From assembly GCF_030687495.1 (NCBI RefSeq), contig NZ_CP117435.1, positions 558,001 through 622,000 on the forward strand: 64,000 nt of DNA, written 5' to 3'. This DNA is from Pseudomonas sp. FP453 (GTDB lineage Bacteria > Pseudomonadota > Gammaproteobacteria > Pseudomonadales > Pseudomonadaceae). The position numbers were made by a program, and so were the translations under genes. Positions 46,628 to 56,289 of this stretch are shown in pieces (position 1 is the first letter of the stretch; each line of letters starts with the position of its first letter). The notes under the pieces are model-generated. The model was not told the origin of the DNA. It saw only the letters and a program-made list of their open reading frames with translations, and did not search any database.

Positions 46628-46669
46628 CGCGCCCCGCAGCTTGATTTATATGTATCAAGACTTGGCCGC

Positions 46670-47701
46670 TCAGTAACTGCTCTCCGGCAAGCTCGCAATA
46701 ATCGACCGATAGCTATTCATCCGCTGCTGCTGCACACGCCCATCTTCCAGGGCCTTGAGCAACGCACAACCCGGCTCGCGGTCGTGCTTGCAGTCGCGGA
46801 AGCGGCAGGTGCCGATCAGGTCGTTGAACTCGATAAAGCCCGCTTCCACATCGCTGCGGCTGACGTGGCCGAGGCCGAATTCGCGGATGCCGGGAGAGTC
46901 GATCAGCTCGCCGCCGCCCGGGAAGTGGAACAGCCGCGCCGTGGTGGTGGTGTGGGTGCCCTGGCCGGACAGTTCCGACAGCGGGCCCACACGGGTATCG
47001 ACTTCCGGCAGCAGGCTGTTGACCAGCGAGGATTTACCCACGCCGGACTGGCCGACAAACACGCTGATGCGCCCGTCCAACTGCTGTTGCAGTTGTTCCA
47101 TGCCGTTACCGTGATGGGCCGAAACCTCCAGGACCGGGTAACCCAGGGTGCGGTAGACCGCCAGCAGCGCGTTCAGGGCCGGGGCGTTCTGTTCGTCGAT
47201 CAGGTCGAATTTGTTCAGCAGCAACAGCGGGCGGATGCCGGCGTGCTCGGCCGCTACCAGGTAGCGGTCGATCAGGTTGGCATGGGGCTCGGGCAGTGGC
47301 GCGAACACGATCACGATCATGTCGACGTTGGCTGCCACTGGCTTGAGCTGGCCACGGCTGTCGGGGCGACGCAGTTCGGTGGTGCGCGGCAGCTGGGCGA
47401 CGATCACGCCGATGCCCTGGTTGCCGGCACGCCAGACCACCTTGTCGCCGGTGACCAGCGCCGGCAGGTTGGCGCGCAAGTGGCAACGGAACACTTGGCC
47501 CGCGAGTTCGCCTTCCAGCGCCTCGACTTCGACCTGCACACCAAAGTGCGCGATCACCAGGCCCGTTTGCTCGGGGCCCAGGTCGCCGCCCTCAAGCGCT
47601 TCCACGGCGGAGGATTCACGTTTGGCGGCGCGAGCGGCGCGTTCACCTTGAATCTTTTCGATGCGCCAGTTTTGGCGACGATTGAGCTGGCGTTTGGCCA
47701 T
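46670..47701 (-). CDS. rsgA: ribosome small subunit-dependent GTPase A
   Basis: The 343-residue protein has an N-terminal OB fold, a circularly permuted GTPase with NKFD near 166, the P loop [15 protein letters not shown] near 223, and a C-terminal zinc knuckle [14 protein letters not shown] near 302. It helps 30S maturation. ATG 47699-47701 gives [16 protein letters not shown], the typical start; the frame is open eight codons further up. It is divergent from orn. Confidence 0.95.
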   Translation of the reverse strand: MAKRQLNRRQNWRIEKIQGERAARAAKRESSAVEALEGGDLGPEQTGLVIAHFGVQVEVEALEGELAGQVFRCHLRANLPALVTGDKVVWRAGNQGIGVIVAQLPRTTELRRPDSRGQLKPVAANVDMIVIVFAPLPEPHANLIDRYLVAAEHAGIRPLLLLNKFDLIDEQNAPALNALLAVYRTLGYPVLEVSAHHGNGMEQLQQQLDGRISVFVGQSGVGKSSLVNSLLPEVDTRVGPLSELSGQGTHTTTTARLFHFPGGGELIDSPGIREFGLGHVSRSDVEAGFIEFNDLIGTCRFRDCKHDREPGCALLKALEDGRVQQQRMNSYRSIIASLPESSY

Positions 47702-47810
47702 TGGTGTTCCGTGTCGATAATGCAAAGGAATAGGTAAAACGGTCGCGAGTCTAGCATGCCGCTGCCTGCTAAACTGCGCAGCTACGCCAAGGTGCCAAGA
47801 GAATCAAGCC

Positions 47811-48353
47811 ATGCAAAACCCACAGAACCTGATTTGGATCGATCTGGAAATGACCGGTCTGAACCCCGACACCGACGTCATCATCGAGATGGCGACCATT
47901 GTCACCGACAGCAACCTCAACACCTTGGCCGAAGGTCCGGTGATCGCCATTCACCACAGCGACGCCGTGCTCGCCACCATGGACGAGTGGAACACCCGCA
48001 CCCACGGCAACTCCGGCCTGACCCAGCGCGTGCGCGACAGCCGTATCAGCATGGCCGAAGCCGAAGCCGAGACCATCGCTTTCCTGGAAAAATGGGTGCC
48101 GAAGGGCAAGTCGCCGATCTGCGGCAACAGCATCTGCCAGGATCGTCGCTTCCTTTATACCCATATGAAGGGGCTGGAAAGCTACTTCCACTACCGCAAC
48201 CTGGATGTGTCCACCTTGAAAGAGCTGGCCGCGCGTTGGGCGCCGGAAGTCAAAGACAGCTTCCATAAAGGCAGCACGCACCTGGCGCTGGATGATATTC
48301 GCGAGTCGATCGCCGAGTTGCAGCATTACCGCAAGCATTTCATCAAGGCTTGA
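47811..48353 (+). CDS. orn: oligoribonuclease
   Basis: The 180-residue DEDDh exonuclease has [20 protein letters not shown] at the start (DxE), the conserved [10 protein letters not shown] near 104 and [11 protein letters not shown] near 158. It degrades two- to five-base RNA and, in Pseudomonas, linear pGpG from c-di-GMP breakdown. It is divergent from rsgA, as in many gammaproteobacteria. Confidence 0.96.
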   Translation: MQNPQNLIWIDLEMTGLNPDTDVIIEMATIVTDSNLNTLAEGPVIAIHHSDAVLATMDEWNTRTHGNSGLTQRVRDSRISMAEAEAETIAFLEKWVPKGKSPICGNSICQDRRFLYTHMKGLESYFHYRNLDVSTLKELAARWAPEVKDSFHKGSTHLALDDIRESIAELQHYRKHFIKA

Positions 48354-48375
48354 TTTGTCGGCGCCTGAACCGGCG

Positions 48376-48451
48376 CTATCGCAGGCAAGCCAGCTCCCAC
48401 AGTTGACGGCATTCGCAAATCAAAATGTGGGAGCTGGCTTGCCTGCGATAG
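48376..48451. repeat. REP palindrome (GCTGGC variant)
   Basis: The arms CTATCGCAGGCAAGCCAGCT and complement (26 bases each, perfect) are separated by 24 bases. It lies between orn and the TRIC-like gene and is oriented opposite to the REP at 30474. Confidence 0.9.
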
Positions 48452-48537
48452 AGGCGACGCGGTCTTTCGCCAGGCGCCCCCTTTTGGTGCCATCACCAAA
48501 TGATTAGACTGCGCGCTTCTTTGCAAGGATCGCCACC

Positions 48538-49152
48538 ATGCTGCTCATGCTCTACCTCATCGCCATCACCGCCGAAGCCATGACTGGCGCCCTGTCCGCC
48601 GGGCGGCGCGGCATGGACTGGTTTGGCGTGGTGCTGATCGCCTGCGTGACGGCGCTGGGTGGCGGTTCGGTGCGTGACGTGCTGCTGGGGCACTACCCGC
48701 TGACCTGGGTCAAACACCCGGAATACCTGGTGCTGACCTCGGTCGCAGCGCTGCTGACGATCTTCATAGCGCCGCTGATGCGCCGTCTGCGCTCGCTGTT
48801 TTTGGCGCTGGACGCGGTGGGCCTGGTGGCGTTCACCCTGATCGGCTGCATGACCGCCCTGGAAATGGGCCACGGCATGCTGGTGGCGTCGGTCAGCGGG
48901 GTGATCACCGGCGTATTTGGCGGCATCCTGCGGGATATCTTCTGCAACGACATCCCGCTGATCTTCCGCCGTGAGCTGTACGCCAGCGTGTCGTTCCTCG
49001 CCGCCTGGTTTTACCTGCTGTGCCTCTACCTTGAGCTGCCCAGCGAGCAATCGATTCTGCTGACCCTGTTCAGCGGTTTTCTCTTACGCCTGTTGGCGAT
49101 CCGCTTTCACTGGGAAATGCCCAAGTTCGTCTATAACGACGACGTGCACTAA
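48538..49152 (+). CDS. TRIC-like / UPF0126 membrane protein (trimeric intracellular cation channel family)
   Basis: The 204-residue protein has seven hydrophobic segments. It carries the duplicated glycine-rich signature of bacterial TRIC proteins, TALGGGSVRDVLLG near 38-51 and ITGVFGGILRDIFC near 122-135. Structures of relatives show trimeric channels; the physiological ion and role in bacteria are not settled. Its stop overlaps the convergent queG by 4 bases. Confidence 0.83.
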   Translation: MLLMLYLIAITAEAMTGALSAGRRGMDWFGVVLIACVTALGGGSVRDVLLGHYPLTWVKHPEYLVLTSVAALLTIFIAPLMRRLRSLFLALDAVGLVAFTLIGCMTALEMGHGMLVASVSGVITGVFGGILRDIFCNDIPLIFRRELYASVSFLAAWFYLLCLYLELPSEQSILLTLFSGFLLRLLAIRFHWEMPKFVYNDDVH

Positions 49153-50216
49153 GCGCGCGTGGCGTGCTGGTTCAGCGCCCATTCCACGTGTTCGCGCACC
49201 AGCTCCGACGGATACTCCCGCCGCGCCTTCAAGGCTTCCAGCACCGGAATGCTTGACGGCGCATTGCCCAGGCCCACCGCCAGGTTGCGCAGCCAGCGCT
49301 CGTAGCCGGCACGTCGTAGAGGCGAGCCTTCGGTGCTGCTGAGGAACTTGTCCTCGTCCCACATAAACAGCTCGGCCAGTTCGGCGTTGTCGAGGTTGTG
49401 GCGTGGCTTGAAGTCGCTTTCGCCTGTGGCGCGGGCGAAACGATTCCACGGGCAGACGATCTGACAGTCATCACAGCCGAACACGCGGTTGCCGATCAGT
49501 GGGCGAAGATCTTCCGGGATCGCGCTCTTGAGTTCGATGGTCAGGTAGGAAATGCAGCGCCGCGCGTCCAGCACATAGGGGCCGACGAAGGCATTGGTGG
49601 GGCAGATGTCCAGGCATGCCGTGCAGCGGCCACAGTGTTCGGTGCTGTGGGGTTCGTCCACCGGCAGCGGCAAATCGACAAACAGTTCGCTGAGGAAGAA
49701 ATAGCTGCCGGCCTTGCGATTGAGTACCAGGGTGTTCTTGCCGATCCAACCCAGGCCGGCCTGTTCGGCGATGGCTTTTTCCAGCACCGGCGCGCTGTCG
49801 ACAAACGCGCGAAAGCCGAACGGGCCGATTTGCGCCTGGATGCGATCGGCCAGTTGCTGCACGCGCTTGCGGATCAGCTTGTGGTAGTCGCGGCCGAGGG
49901 CGTAGCGGGAGATGTAGGCTTTTTCCGGTTTGGCCAGCAATTGCGCCATTTGCGTGTCGCCGGGCAAGTAGTCCATGCGCAGTGAGACCACGCGCAACGT
50001 GCCGGGTACCAGTTCGTCCGGGTGGGAGCGCTTGCTGCCGTGGGCGCCCATGTAGTCCATCTCGCCGTGGTAGCCGGCATCGAGCCAGCGTTGCAGGTGC
50101 TGCTCATGCTCGGCCAGGTCCAGGCCGCTGATGCCGACTTGTTGAAAGCCCAGTTCGCGGCCCCAGTCTTTGATCGATTGGGCGAGGGCGGGCAGATCGG
50201 AGGTAATAGCAGGCAT
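49149..50216 (-). CDS. queG: epoxyqueuosine reductase
   Basis: The 355-residue cobalamin-dependent enzyme makes queuosine in tRNA. It has an N-terminal DUF1730-type part (FGFRAFVDSAPVLEKAIAEQ near 122-141), two 4Fe-4S motifs, CGRCTACLDICPTNAF near 183-198 and CDDCQIVCPW near 239, and a C-terminal HEAT-like end. The frame stays open far upstream to 51107 on this strand, but that part is antisense to nnr. ATG 50214-50216 fits the family start although the ribosome site is weak. It is divergent from nnr. Confidence 0.93.
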   Translation of the reverse strand: MPAITSDLPALAQSIKDWGRELGFQQVGISGLDLAEHEQHLQRWLDAGYHGEMDYMGAHGSKRSHPDELVPGTLRVVSLRMDYLPGDTQMAQLLAKPEKAYISRYALGRDYHKLIRKRVQQLADRIQAQIGPFGFRAFVDSAPVLEKAIAEQAGLGWIGKNTLVLNRKAGSYFFLSELFVDLPLPVDEPHSTEHCGRCTACLDICPTNAFVGPYVLDARRCISYLTIELKSAIPEDLRPLIGNRVFGCDDCQIVCPWNRFARATGESDFKPRHNLDNAELAELFMWDEDKFLSSTEGSPLRRAGYERWLRNLAVGLGNAPSSIPVLEALKARREYPSELVREHVEWALNQHATRA

Positions 50217-50279
50217 GAGACACGGGAAACCACAGGTTAGATGCGTATAATTCTGCCAGACATCGGAGCTTGAAGACGC

Positions 50280-51140
50280 ATGCCGCAGACAAAACACCCA
50301 ATTACCGACGTTCAGCCCCTGTTGCCCGGCGATTTGCCGCAACTGGCTGCGCGTTCCCCGGATGCCCATAAAGGCCAGTTCGGCCACCTGCTGGTGATCG
50401 GCGGCGACCGTGGCCTGGGCGGCGCAGCGCTGCTGAGCGCCGAAAGTGCGTTGCGCAGTGGCGCTGGCCTGGTCTCCCTGGCGACGCGCCCGGAGCACGT
50501 GCCCGCCGCGTTGGCGCGCTTGCCGGAAGTCATGACCGTGGGCGTGAGTTCGGCCAACCAACTGATGGGCTTGCTGGAAAACATCTCGGTCATCGTCATT
50601 GGTCCTGGCCTGGGCAATGCGGCTTGGGGCAAAAGCCTGTTGTCGGTCGCTGCCAACGCGCGCCAGCCACAAGTCTGGGACGCCGACGCCCTGAACCAGT
50701 TGGCCTCGGGCGGTGTCAGCCTCCCGGCGAACTCGGTGATTACCCCGCATCCGGGCGAAGCCGCGCGCTTGTTGGGCCTTTCGACAGCCGAGGTTCAGGC
50801 CGACCGACTTAAGGTAGCGCGCGCGTTGAGCCAGAAATTCAATGCAGTGGCTATTCTCAAGGGGGCTGGCAGTTTGATTGCCTGCCCGGACGGGCGTATT
50901 GCGCGCTGTGACCAAGGCCATCCGGCGATGGCCACGGCCGGGCTGGGTGATGTGCTGGCCGGTCTGGTCGGGGCGTTGCTGGCCCAGGGCATGCCTGCCT
51001 ATGAGGCAAGCTGCCTGGCCGTGTGGTTGCACGCCACGGCGGGCGATCGCCAGGGCAGCTTTGGTCGCGGGCTGGCGGCCAGCGACCTGATACCCGCCAT
51101 TCGTCAATTGCTGGAGGAGCAGTCACCGTGTCTGAAGTAG
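50280..51140 (+). CDS. nnrD: ADP-dependent NAD(P)H-hydrate dehydratase (YjeF C-terminal domain only)
   Basis: The 286-residue protein is the ribokinase-like half of Nnr. HLLVIGGDRGLGGAALLSAE near 36-55, VITPHPGEAARLLGL near 151 and the catalytic TAGLGDVLAGLVGAL near 219 are present. The N-terminal epimerase half that is fused to it in E. coli is absent, so the epimerase must be elsewhere or missing. It repairs damaged NAD(P)H. It opens the nnr-tsaE-amiB-mutL-miaA-hfq unit; tsaE starts inside its 3' end. Confidence 0.88.
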   Translation: MPQTKHPITDVQPLLPGDLPQLAARSPDAHKGQFGHLLVIGGDRGLGGAALLSAESALRSGAGLVSLATRPEHVPAALARLPEVMTVGVSSANQLMGLLENISVIVIGPGLGNAAWGKSLLSVAANARQPQVWDADALNQLASGGVSLPANSVITPHPGEAARLLGLSTAEVQADRLKVARALSQKFNAVAILKGAGSLIACPDGRIARCDQGHPAMATAGLGDVLAGLVGALLAQGMPAYEASCLAVWLHATAGDRQGSFGRGLAASDLIPAIRQLLEEQSPCLK

Positions 51141-51598
51141 TTCTTTTCCTCGCCGATGAAGACGCGATGGTTGCGTTCGGTCAGCGTATCGCCCAGGTGA
51201 CGGCCGGCGCGGGGCTGATCTTTCTCGAAGGCGACCTGGGGGCGGGCAAGACCACCTTGTCCCGGGGGATTATTCGCGGGTTGGGCCATACGGGCGCGGT
51301 AAAAAGCCCGACGTTCACCCTGGTAGAGCCTTACGAGATTGGTGCGATCCGCGCCTTTCACTTCGACCTCTACCGCCTGGTGGACCCCGAAGAGCTGGAG
51401 TACATGGGCATCCGCGACTATTTCGATGAGGATGCGTTGTGCCTGATCGAGTGGCCAGATAAAGGCACAGGCTTTTTGCCAAAGCCGGACCTGACCATTA
51501 CCATTACGCCGCATGACACAGGACGTCAGCTGAAGTTGTTGCCCCAGAGCGCGCGCGGCCAGTCGTGGTGCGCCGCTTTGGCATTGGAATTCAAATAA
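51128..51598 (+). CDS. tsaE: tRNA t6A synthesis ATPase TsaE
   Basis: The 156-residue P-loop protein carries EGDLGAGKTTLSRGIIRGLG near 34-53 (Walker A), SPTFTLVEPYE near 61 and FDLYRLVDPEEL near 78-89. It acts with TsaB/TsaD to make threonylcarbamoyladenosine in tRNA. The start is GTG 51128 with GGAGGAG 10 bases upstream, overlapping nnr by 13 bases. The longer open frame to 51023 is nnr sequence. Confidence 0.94.
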   Translation: MSEVVLFLADEDAMVAFGQRIAQVTAGAGLIFLEGDLGAGKTTLSRGIIRGLGHTGAVKSPTFTLVEPYEIGAIRAFHFDLYRLVDPEELEYMGIRDYFDEDALCLIEWPDKGTGFLPKPDLTITITPHDTGRQLKLLPQSARGQSWCAALALEFK

Positions 51599-51613
51599 TT
51601 GGTGGGGTTAGGT

Positions 51614-53035
51614 ATGCGCTTTCGCGCGTTGGTTGCTGTCGTAGGGGTGTTGCTTGCGGCAATGACTGTCAATGCTCTGGCTGCTTCGCAGGTGAAAAGT
51701 GTGCGCCTGTGGCGAGCGCCGGATAACACGCGACTGGTGTTCGACCTGTCTGGTCCGGTCCAACACAGTGTCTTTACCCTGACGGCGCCCGATCGCCTGG
51801 TGATCGACATCAACGGTGCGACCCTGGCCGCGCCGCTGAAGGTCTCCACCGCCAACACCCCGATTACCGCCATGCGCTCGGCCCAGCGTACGCCGACCGA
51901 CCTGCGGGTGGTCATCGACCTGAAAAAGACCGTCACTCCGAAAAGCTTCGTGCTGGCGCCGAACGCCCAGTACGGCAACCGTTTGGTGGTCGATCTGTTC
52001 GACAACGCTGCCGACGCCAACCCGCCGCCAGCGCCACCGCCAAGTGTCGCGACGGTGCCTGCGGTGCCGGTCAACCCGACACAGCCGCAGGTCAAGTTGC
52101 CGCCGCTGCCACCGGCCCCGGCGGGCAAGCGCGACATTATCGTGGTGATCGACGCCGGCCATGGCGGCGAAGACCCGGGCGCCTCGGGCTCGCGCGGCCA
52201 GCATGAAAAAGACGTGGTGCTGGCCATCGCCCGCGAACTGCAGCGCCAGGTCAACGGCATGAAGGGCTACCGCGCCGAGCTGACCCGCACCGGCGACTAC
52301 TTCATCCCGCTGCGCGGGCGTACCGAGATCGCCCGCAAGAAGGGCGCCGACCTGTTCGTCTCCATCCACGCCGACGCCGCACCGTCCACCGCCGCGTTTG
52401 GCGCTTCGGTGTTTGCCCTGTCGGACCGTGGCGCCACGTCGGAGACCGCCCGTTGGCTGGCCGACAGCGAAAACCGTTCCGACCTGATCGGCGGGGCCGG
52501 CAACGTGTCCCTCGATGACAAGGACAAAATGCTCGCCGGCGTGCTGCTCGACCTGTCGATGACCGCCTCGCTGACTTCCAGCCTGAACGTCGGCCAGAAA
52601 GTCCTGAGCAACATCGGTCGGGTCACCTCGCTGCACAAACAGCGCGTGGAGCAGGCCGGGTTCATGGTGTTGAAGTCGCCGGACATCCCGTCGATCCTGG
52701 TGGAAACCGGCTTTATCTCCAACGCCAACGAAGCCTCGAAGCTGGCCAGCGCCAGTCACCAGCAGGCCTTGGCGCGTTCGATCAGCGCGGGTATCCGCCA
52801 GTTCTTCCAGCAGAACCCGCCGCCGGGCACGTATATCGCCTGGCTGCGCGACTCCGGCAAGATCGCCCAGGGCCCGCGTGACCATCGCGTGCAGCCGGGC
52901 GACACCCTGGCCATGCTGGCCGTGCGCTTCCAGGTGTCGGCCGCGACGTTGCGCAGCGCCAACAGCCTGAAGACCGATGAATTGAAAGTCGGCCAGGTGT
53001 TGACCATCCCCGGCACCGAATTGGCAGCACAGTAA
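51614..53035 (+). CDS. amiB: N-acetylmuramoyl-L-alanine amidase AmiB
   Basis: The 473-residue periplasmic hydrolase has a signal peptide ([20 protein letters not shown] then AAS) and an AMIN domain near 27-130. A proline-rich linker ([20 protein letters not shown]) follows. The zinc amidase_3 domain has [20 protein letters not shown] near 179-198, ETGFISN near 363, and the inhibitory helix region. A LysM repeat ([16 protein letters not shown]) ends the protein. It splits septal peptidoglycan in cell division. The stop overlaps mutL by one base. Confidence 0.95.
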   Translation: MRFRALVAVVGVLLAAMTVNALAASQVKSVRLWRAPDNTRLVFDLSGPVQHSVFTLTAPDRLVIDINGATLAAPLKVSTANTPITAMRSAQRTPTDLRVVIDLKKTVTPKSFVLAPNAQYGNRLVVDLFDNAADANPPPAPPPSVATVPAVPVNPTQPQVKLPPLPPAPAGKRDIIVVIDAGHGGEDPGASGSRGQHEKDVVLAIARELQRQVNGMKGYRAELTRTGDYFIPLRGRTEIARKKGADLFVSIHADAAPSTAAFGASVFALSDRGATSETARWLADSENRSDLIGGAGNVSLDDKDKMLAGVLLDLSMTASLTSSLNVGQKVLSNIGRVTSLHKQRVEQAGFMVLKSPDIPSILVETGFISNANEASKLASASHQQALARSISAGIRQFFQQNPPPGTYIAWLRDSGKIAQGPRDHRVQPGDTLAMLAVRFQVSAATLRSANSLKTDELKVGQVLTIPGTELAAQ

Positions 53036-54951
53036 TGAGTGAATCAGTCTTGAACAACGGCTCGCGCATCGAGCTGCTCAGCCCGCGCCTGGCCAACCAG
53101 ATTGCCGCCGGTGAGGTGGTTGAACGTCCGGCATCGGTGATCAAGGAGTTGCTGGAAAACAGCATCGACTCCGGCGCCAAGCGCATCGACGTGGACGTGG
53201 AGCAGGGCGGCGTCAAGCTGCTGCGGGTGCGTGACGACGGCAGCGGCATCTCTTCCGATGACCTGCCGCTGGCCCTGGCCCGTCACGCCACCAGCAAGAT
53301 CCGCGACCTCGAAGACCTGGAGCGGGTGATGAGCCTGGGCTTTCGGGGTGAGGCGCTGGCGTCCATCAGCTCCGTGGCGCGCCTGACCTTGACCTCGCGC
53401 ACCCGCAGTGCCGAACAGGCCTGGCAGGTGGAAACCGAGGGCCGCGACATGGCGCCTCGTGTGCAGCCGGCGGCGCATCCGGTGGGCACTTCGGTGGAAG
53501 TGCGCGACCTGTTCTTCAACACCCCGGCGCGGCGCAAATTCCTCAAGGCCGAAAAAACCGAATTCGATCACCTGCAAGAAGTGATCAAGCGCCTGGCCCT
53601 GGCGCGTTTCGATGTGGCGTTTCATTTGCGCCACAACGGCAAGACCATCCTCAGCCTGCACGAAGCCCACGACGAAGCTGCGCGTGCGCGCCGCGTTTCG
53701 GCGATTTGTGGCGCGGGCTTCCTGGAGCAGGCGCTGCCGATTGAAATCGAACGCAACGGTTTGCGCCTGTGGGGTTGGGTTGGCTTGCCGACGTTCTCCC
53801 GCAGCCAGGCGGACTTGCAGTATTTCTTCGTGAATGGTCGTGCAGTGCGCGACAAGCTGGTGGCCCACGCGGTGCGCCAGGCGTATCGCGACGTGCTGTT
53901 CAACGGGCGGCACCCGACGTTTGTGCTGTTCTTCGAGGTCGACCCCTCGGTGGTGGACGTCAACGTGCACCCGACCAAGCACGAAGTACGCTTCCGCGAT
54001 GGCCGCATGGTGCATGACTTCCTCTATGGCACCTTGCACCGCACCTTGGGCGATGTGCGCCCGGATGATCATCTGGCGGCGCCGATCGTCACGGCCGTGG
54101 TGCGCCCGAGTGGGCCGGAGGCGGGTGAGTTTGGCCCTCAGGGCGAAATGAGCCTGGCCGGCAACCTGCTGCAATCGACGCCGCCGCAGCCATCGTTCGC
54201 GGCGCCGGGCAGCGGCGCGGGTGCGGGCTATCAATATCAATACACGCCGCGTCCGCAATCGGCCGTGCCGGTGGCTGAAGCGCAGGCGGCGTATCGCGAG
54301 TTTTTCGCGCCGTTGCCGGGCGCCGAGCCGGGTGCTGCGGTGGCCTTGCCGGAAGGTGGCGGTGATATTCCGCCGTTGGGTTACGCGCTGGCGCAGCTCA
54401 AGGGCATCTATATCCTTGCGGAAAACGCCCACGGCCTGGTGCTGGTGGACATGCACGCCGCCCACGAGCGGATCATGTACGAGCGCCTCAAGATCGCCAT
54501 GGCCAGCGAAGGCCTCAGCGGCCAGCCGCTGCTGGTGCCGGAATCCCTGGCGGTCAGCCAGCGCGAAGCCGATTGCGCCGAAGAGCATGCCGCTGTGTTC
54601 CAGAAGCTCGGCTTTGAGCTGCAACGCCTGGGCCCGGAAACCCTGGCCATCCGCCAGATCCCGGCGCTGCTCAAGCAGGCCGAGGCCAACCGCCTGGTCG
54701 CCGACGTGCTCGCCGACCTGATGGAATACGGCACCAGCGACCGCGTGCAGGCGCATATCAACGAGCTGCTCGGCACCATGGCCTGCCACGGCGCCATCCG
54801 CGCCAACCGCCGCTTGGCCCTGCCGGAAATGAACGGGTTGCTGCGCGACATGGAAAACACCGAGCGCAGCGGGCAATGCAACCATGGCCGACCGACCTGG
54901 ACCCAAATGGGCCTGGACGATCTGGACAAACTGTTCTTGCGCGGTCGCTGA
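53035..54951 (+). CDS. mutL: DNA mismatch repair protein MutL
   Basis: The 638-residue GHKL ATPase has [20 protein letters not shown] near 22-41, [11 protein letters not shown] near 66, and [15 protein letters not shown] near 99. The C-terminal domain carries the endonuclease motif [12 protein letters not shown], a DQHA(x)2E(x)4E-type site; Pseudomonas MutL is of the nicking kind, unlike E. coli. A Pro/Gln-rich linker lies near 380-420. It overlaps amiB and miaA by one base each. Confidence 0.96.
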   Translation: MSESVLNNGSRIELLSPRLANQIAAGEVVERPASVIKELLENSIDSGAKRIDVDVEQGGVKLLRVRDDGSGISSDDLPLALARHATSKIRDLEDLERVMSLGFRGEALASISSVARLTLTSRTRSAEQAWQVETEGRDMAPRVQPAAHPVGTSVEVRDLFFNTPARRKFLKAEKTEFDHLQEVIKRLALARFDVAFHLRHNGKTILSLHEAHDEAARARRVSAICGAGFLEQALPIEIERNGLRLWGWVGLPTFSRSQADLQYFFVNGRAVRDKLVAHAVRQAYRDVLFNGRHPTFVLFFEVDPSVVDVNVHPTKHEVRFRDGRMVHDFLYGTLHRTLGDVRPDDHLAAPIVTAVVRPSGPEAGEFGPQGEMSLAGNLLQSTPPQPSFAAPGSGAGAGYQYQYTPRPQSAVPVAEAQAAYREFFAPLPGAEPGAAVALPEGGGDIPPLGYALAQLKGIYILAENAHGLVLVDMHAAHERIMYERLKIAMASEGLSGQPLLVPESLAVSQREADCAEEHAAVFQKLGFELQRLGPETLAIRQIPALLKQAEANRLVADVLADLMEYGTSDRVQAHINELLGTMACHGAIRANRRLALPEMNGLLRDMENTERSGQCNHGRPTWTQMGLDDLDKLFLRGR

Positions 54952-55922
54952 TGAGTGCCTTGCCCCCCGCGATCTTCCTGATGGGCCCCACGGCCGCAGG
55001 CAAGACCGACTTGGCCATCGAGCTGAGCAAAGTGTTGCCGTGCGAGTTGATCAGCGTCGACTCTGCCCTGGTTTACCGGGACATGGACATCGGCACGGCC
55101 AAGCCGTCCAAGGAGCTGTTGGCCCAGTATCCGCACAAGCTGATCGACATCATCGACCCGGCCGAGAGCTATTCGGCGGCGGATTTCCGCACCGACGCCC
55201 TGGCCGCCATGGCCGAGATCACCGCACGCGGCAATATTCCGCTGCTGGTGGGCGGTACGATGCTCTATTACAAGGCTTTGCAGGAAGGCCTGGCGGATAT
55301 GCCGGCGGCCGACCCCCAGGTGCGCGCCGAGCTTGAGGAAGAGGCTGCGCGCCTTGGCTGGCAAGCCTTGCACGACCAATTGGCAGCCATTGACCCGGTA
55401 TCCGCCGCGCGCATTCACCCCAATGACCCGCAGCGTCTCAGCCGTGCGTTGGAAGTCTGGCGTGTGAGCGGCCAGACCATGACTGAACATCGGCTGAAAC
55501 AAACTGCGCAAAGTGCCGACGCAGGCGCATCTGGACGGTCACAATTGCCCTATACTGTGGCGAATCTGGCCATTGCCCCGGCGAATCGCCAGGTGCTGCA
55601 TGACCGTATTGCACAAAGATTCACAATTATGTTGGAACAGGGGTTCGTGGACGAGGTCGTAGCACTGCGTTCCAGAGGTGACCTGCATCTAGGGTTGCCT
55701 TCGATACGTGCTGTAGGCTATCGCCAAGTCTGGGATCATCTGGATGGCAAGCTGACGTCAGCCGAAATGCAGGAACGCGGCATCATAGCCACGCGCCAAT
55801 TGGCGAAGCGCCAGTTCACCTGGCTGCGCAGCTGGAGCGATTTGCACTGGCTGGACAGCCTGGACAGCGACAATCTGTCACGCGCCTTGAAATACTTGGG
55901 AACGGTCTCCATATTGAGCTGA
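54951..55922 (+). CDS. miaA: tRNA dimethylallyltransferase MiaA
   Basis: The 323-residue enzyme has the P loop [19 protein letters not shown] near 10-28, [19 protein letters not shown] near 37-55, [18 protein letters not shown] near 99-116, and GYRQVW near 257. It adds a prenyl group to A37 of tRNAs reading UNN codons. ATG 54951 overlaps the mutL stop by one base; the frame open upstream is mutL. It precedes hfq. Confidence 0.96.
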   Translation: MSALPPAIFLMGPTAAGKTDLAIELSKVLPCELISVDSALVYRDMDIGTAKPSKELLAQYPHKLIDIIDPAESYSAADFRTDALAAMAEITARGNIPLLVGGTMLYYKALQEGLADMPAADPQVRAELEEEAARLGWQALHDQLAAIDPVSAARIHPNDPQRLSRALEVWRVSGQTMTEHRLKQTAQSADAGASGRSQLPYTVANLAIAPANRQVLHDRIAQRFTIMLEQGFVDEVVALRSRGDLHLGLPSIRAVGYRQVWDHLDGKLTSAEMQERGIIATRQLAKRQFTWLRSWSDLHWLDSLDSDNLSRALKYLGTVSILS

Positions 55923-56016
55923 GTCCTTGCAATTGCCGTCTATCCTTGGGGGTGTGACGGCCTTGAGCTATCTATTTTCCGATTTTTTATTATTGATCCT
56001 TAAAGGAGTGCGGCAC

Positions 56017-56277
56017 ATGTCAAAAGGGCATTCGCTACAAGACCCTTACTTGAATACTTTACGTAAAGAGAAAGTGGGGGTTTCCATCTACCTGGTCAAC
56101 GGTATCAAGCTGCAAGGCACGATCGAGTCGTTCGACCAGTTCGTGATCCTGCTGAAAAACACCGTCAGCCAGATGGTCTACAAGCACGCTATCTCGACAG
56201 TCGTTCCAGTGCGTCCAATCCGTCTGCCAAGCGCAGCGGGTGATGAAGCAGCTGACGCTGAGCCAGGTAACGCCTGA
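56017..56277 (+). CDS. hfq: RNA chaperone Hfq
   Basis: The 86-residue Sm-like protein, [20 protein letters not shown] at the start, has Sm1 ([20 protein letters not shown]) and Sm2 ([15 protein letters not shown]) motifs with the YKHA signature. The tail is short and acidic, as in pseudomonads. AAAGGAG lies at 56002-56008. It binds small RNAs and, with Crc in Pseudomonas, controls carbon use. The 94-base gap from miaA can hold its own promoter; TTGATC...TTATTAT text is seen but not assigned. Confidence 0.97.
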   Translation: MSKGHSLQDPYLNTLRKEKVGVSIYLVNGIKLQGTIESFDQFVILLKNTVSQMVYKHAISTVVPVRPIRLPSAAGDEAADAEPGNA

Positions 56278-56289
56278 TAGGAGTCTCCT

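Noticed and set aside
50217-51107. extension of queG to 652 codons
   Set aside because: The added part is antisense to nnr and unlike any reductase; the family start is at 50216.
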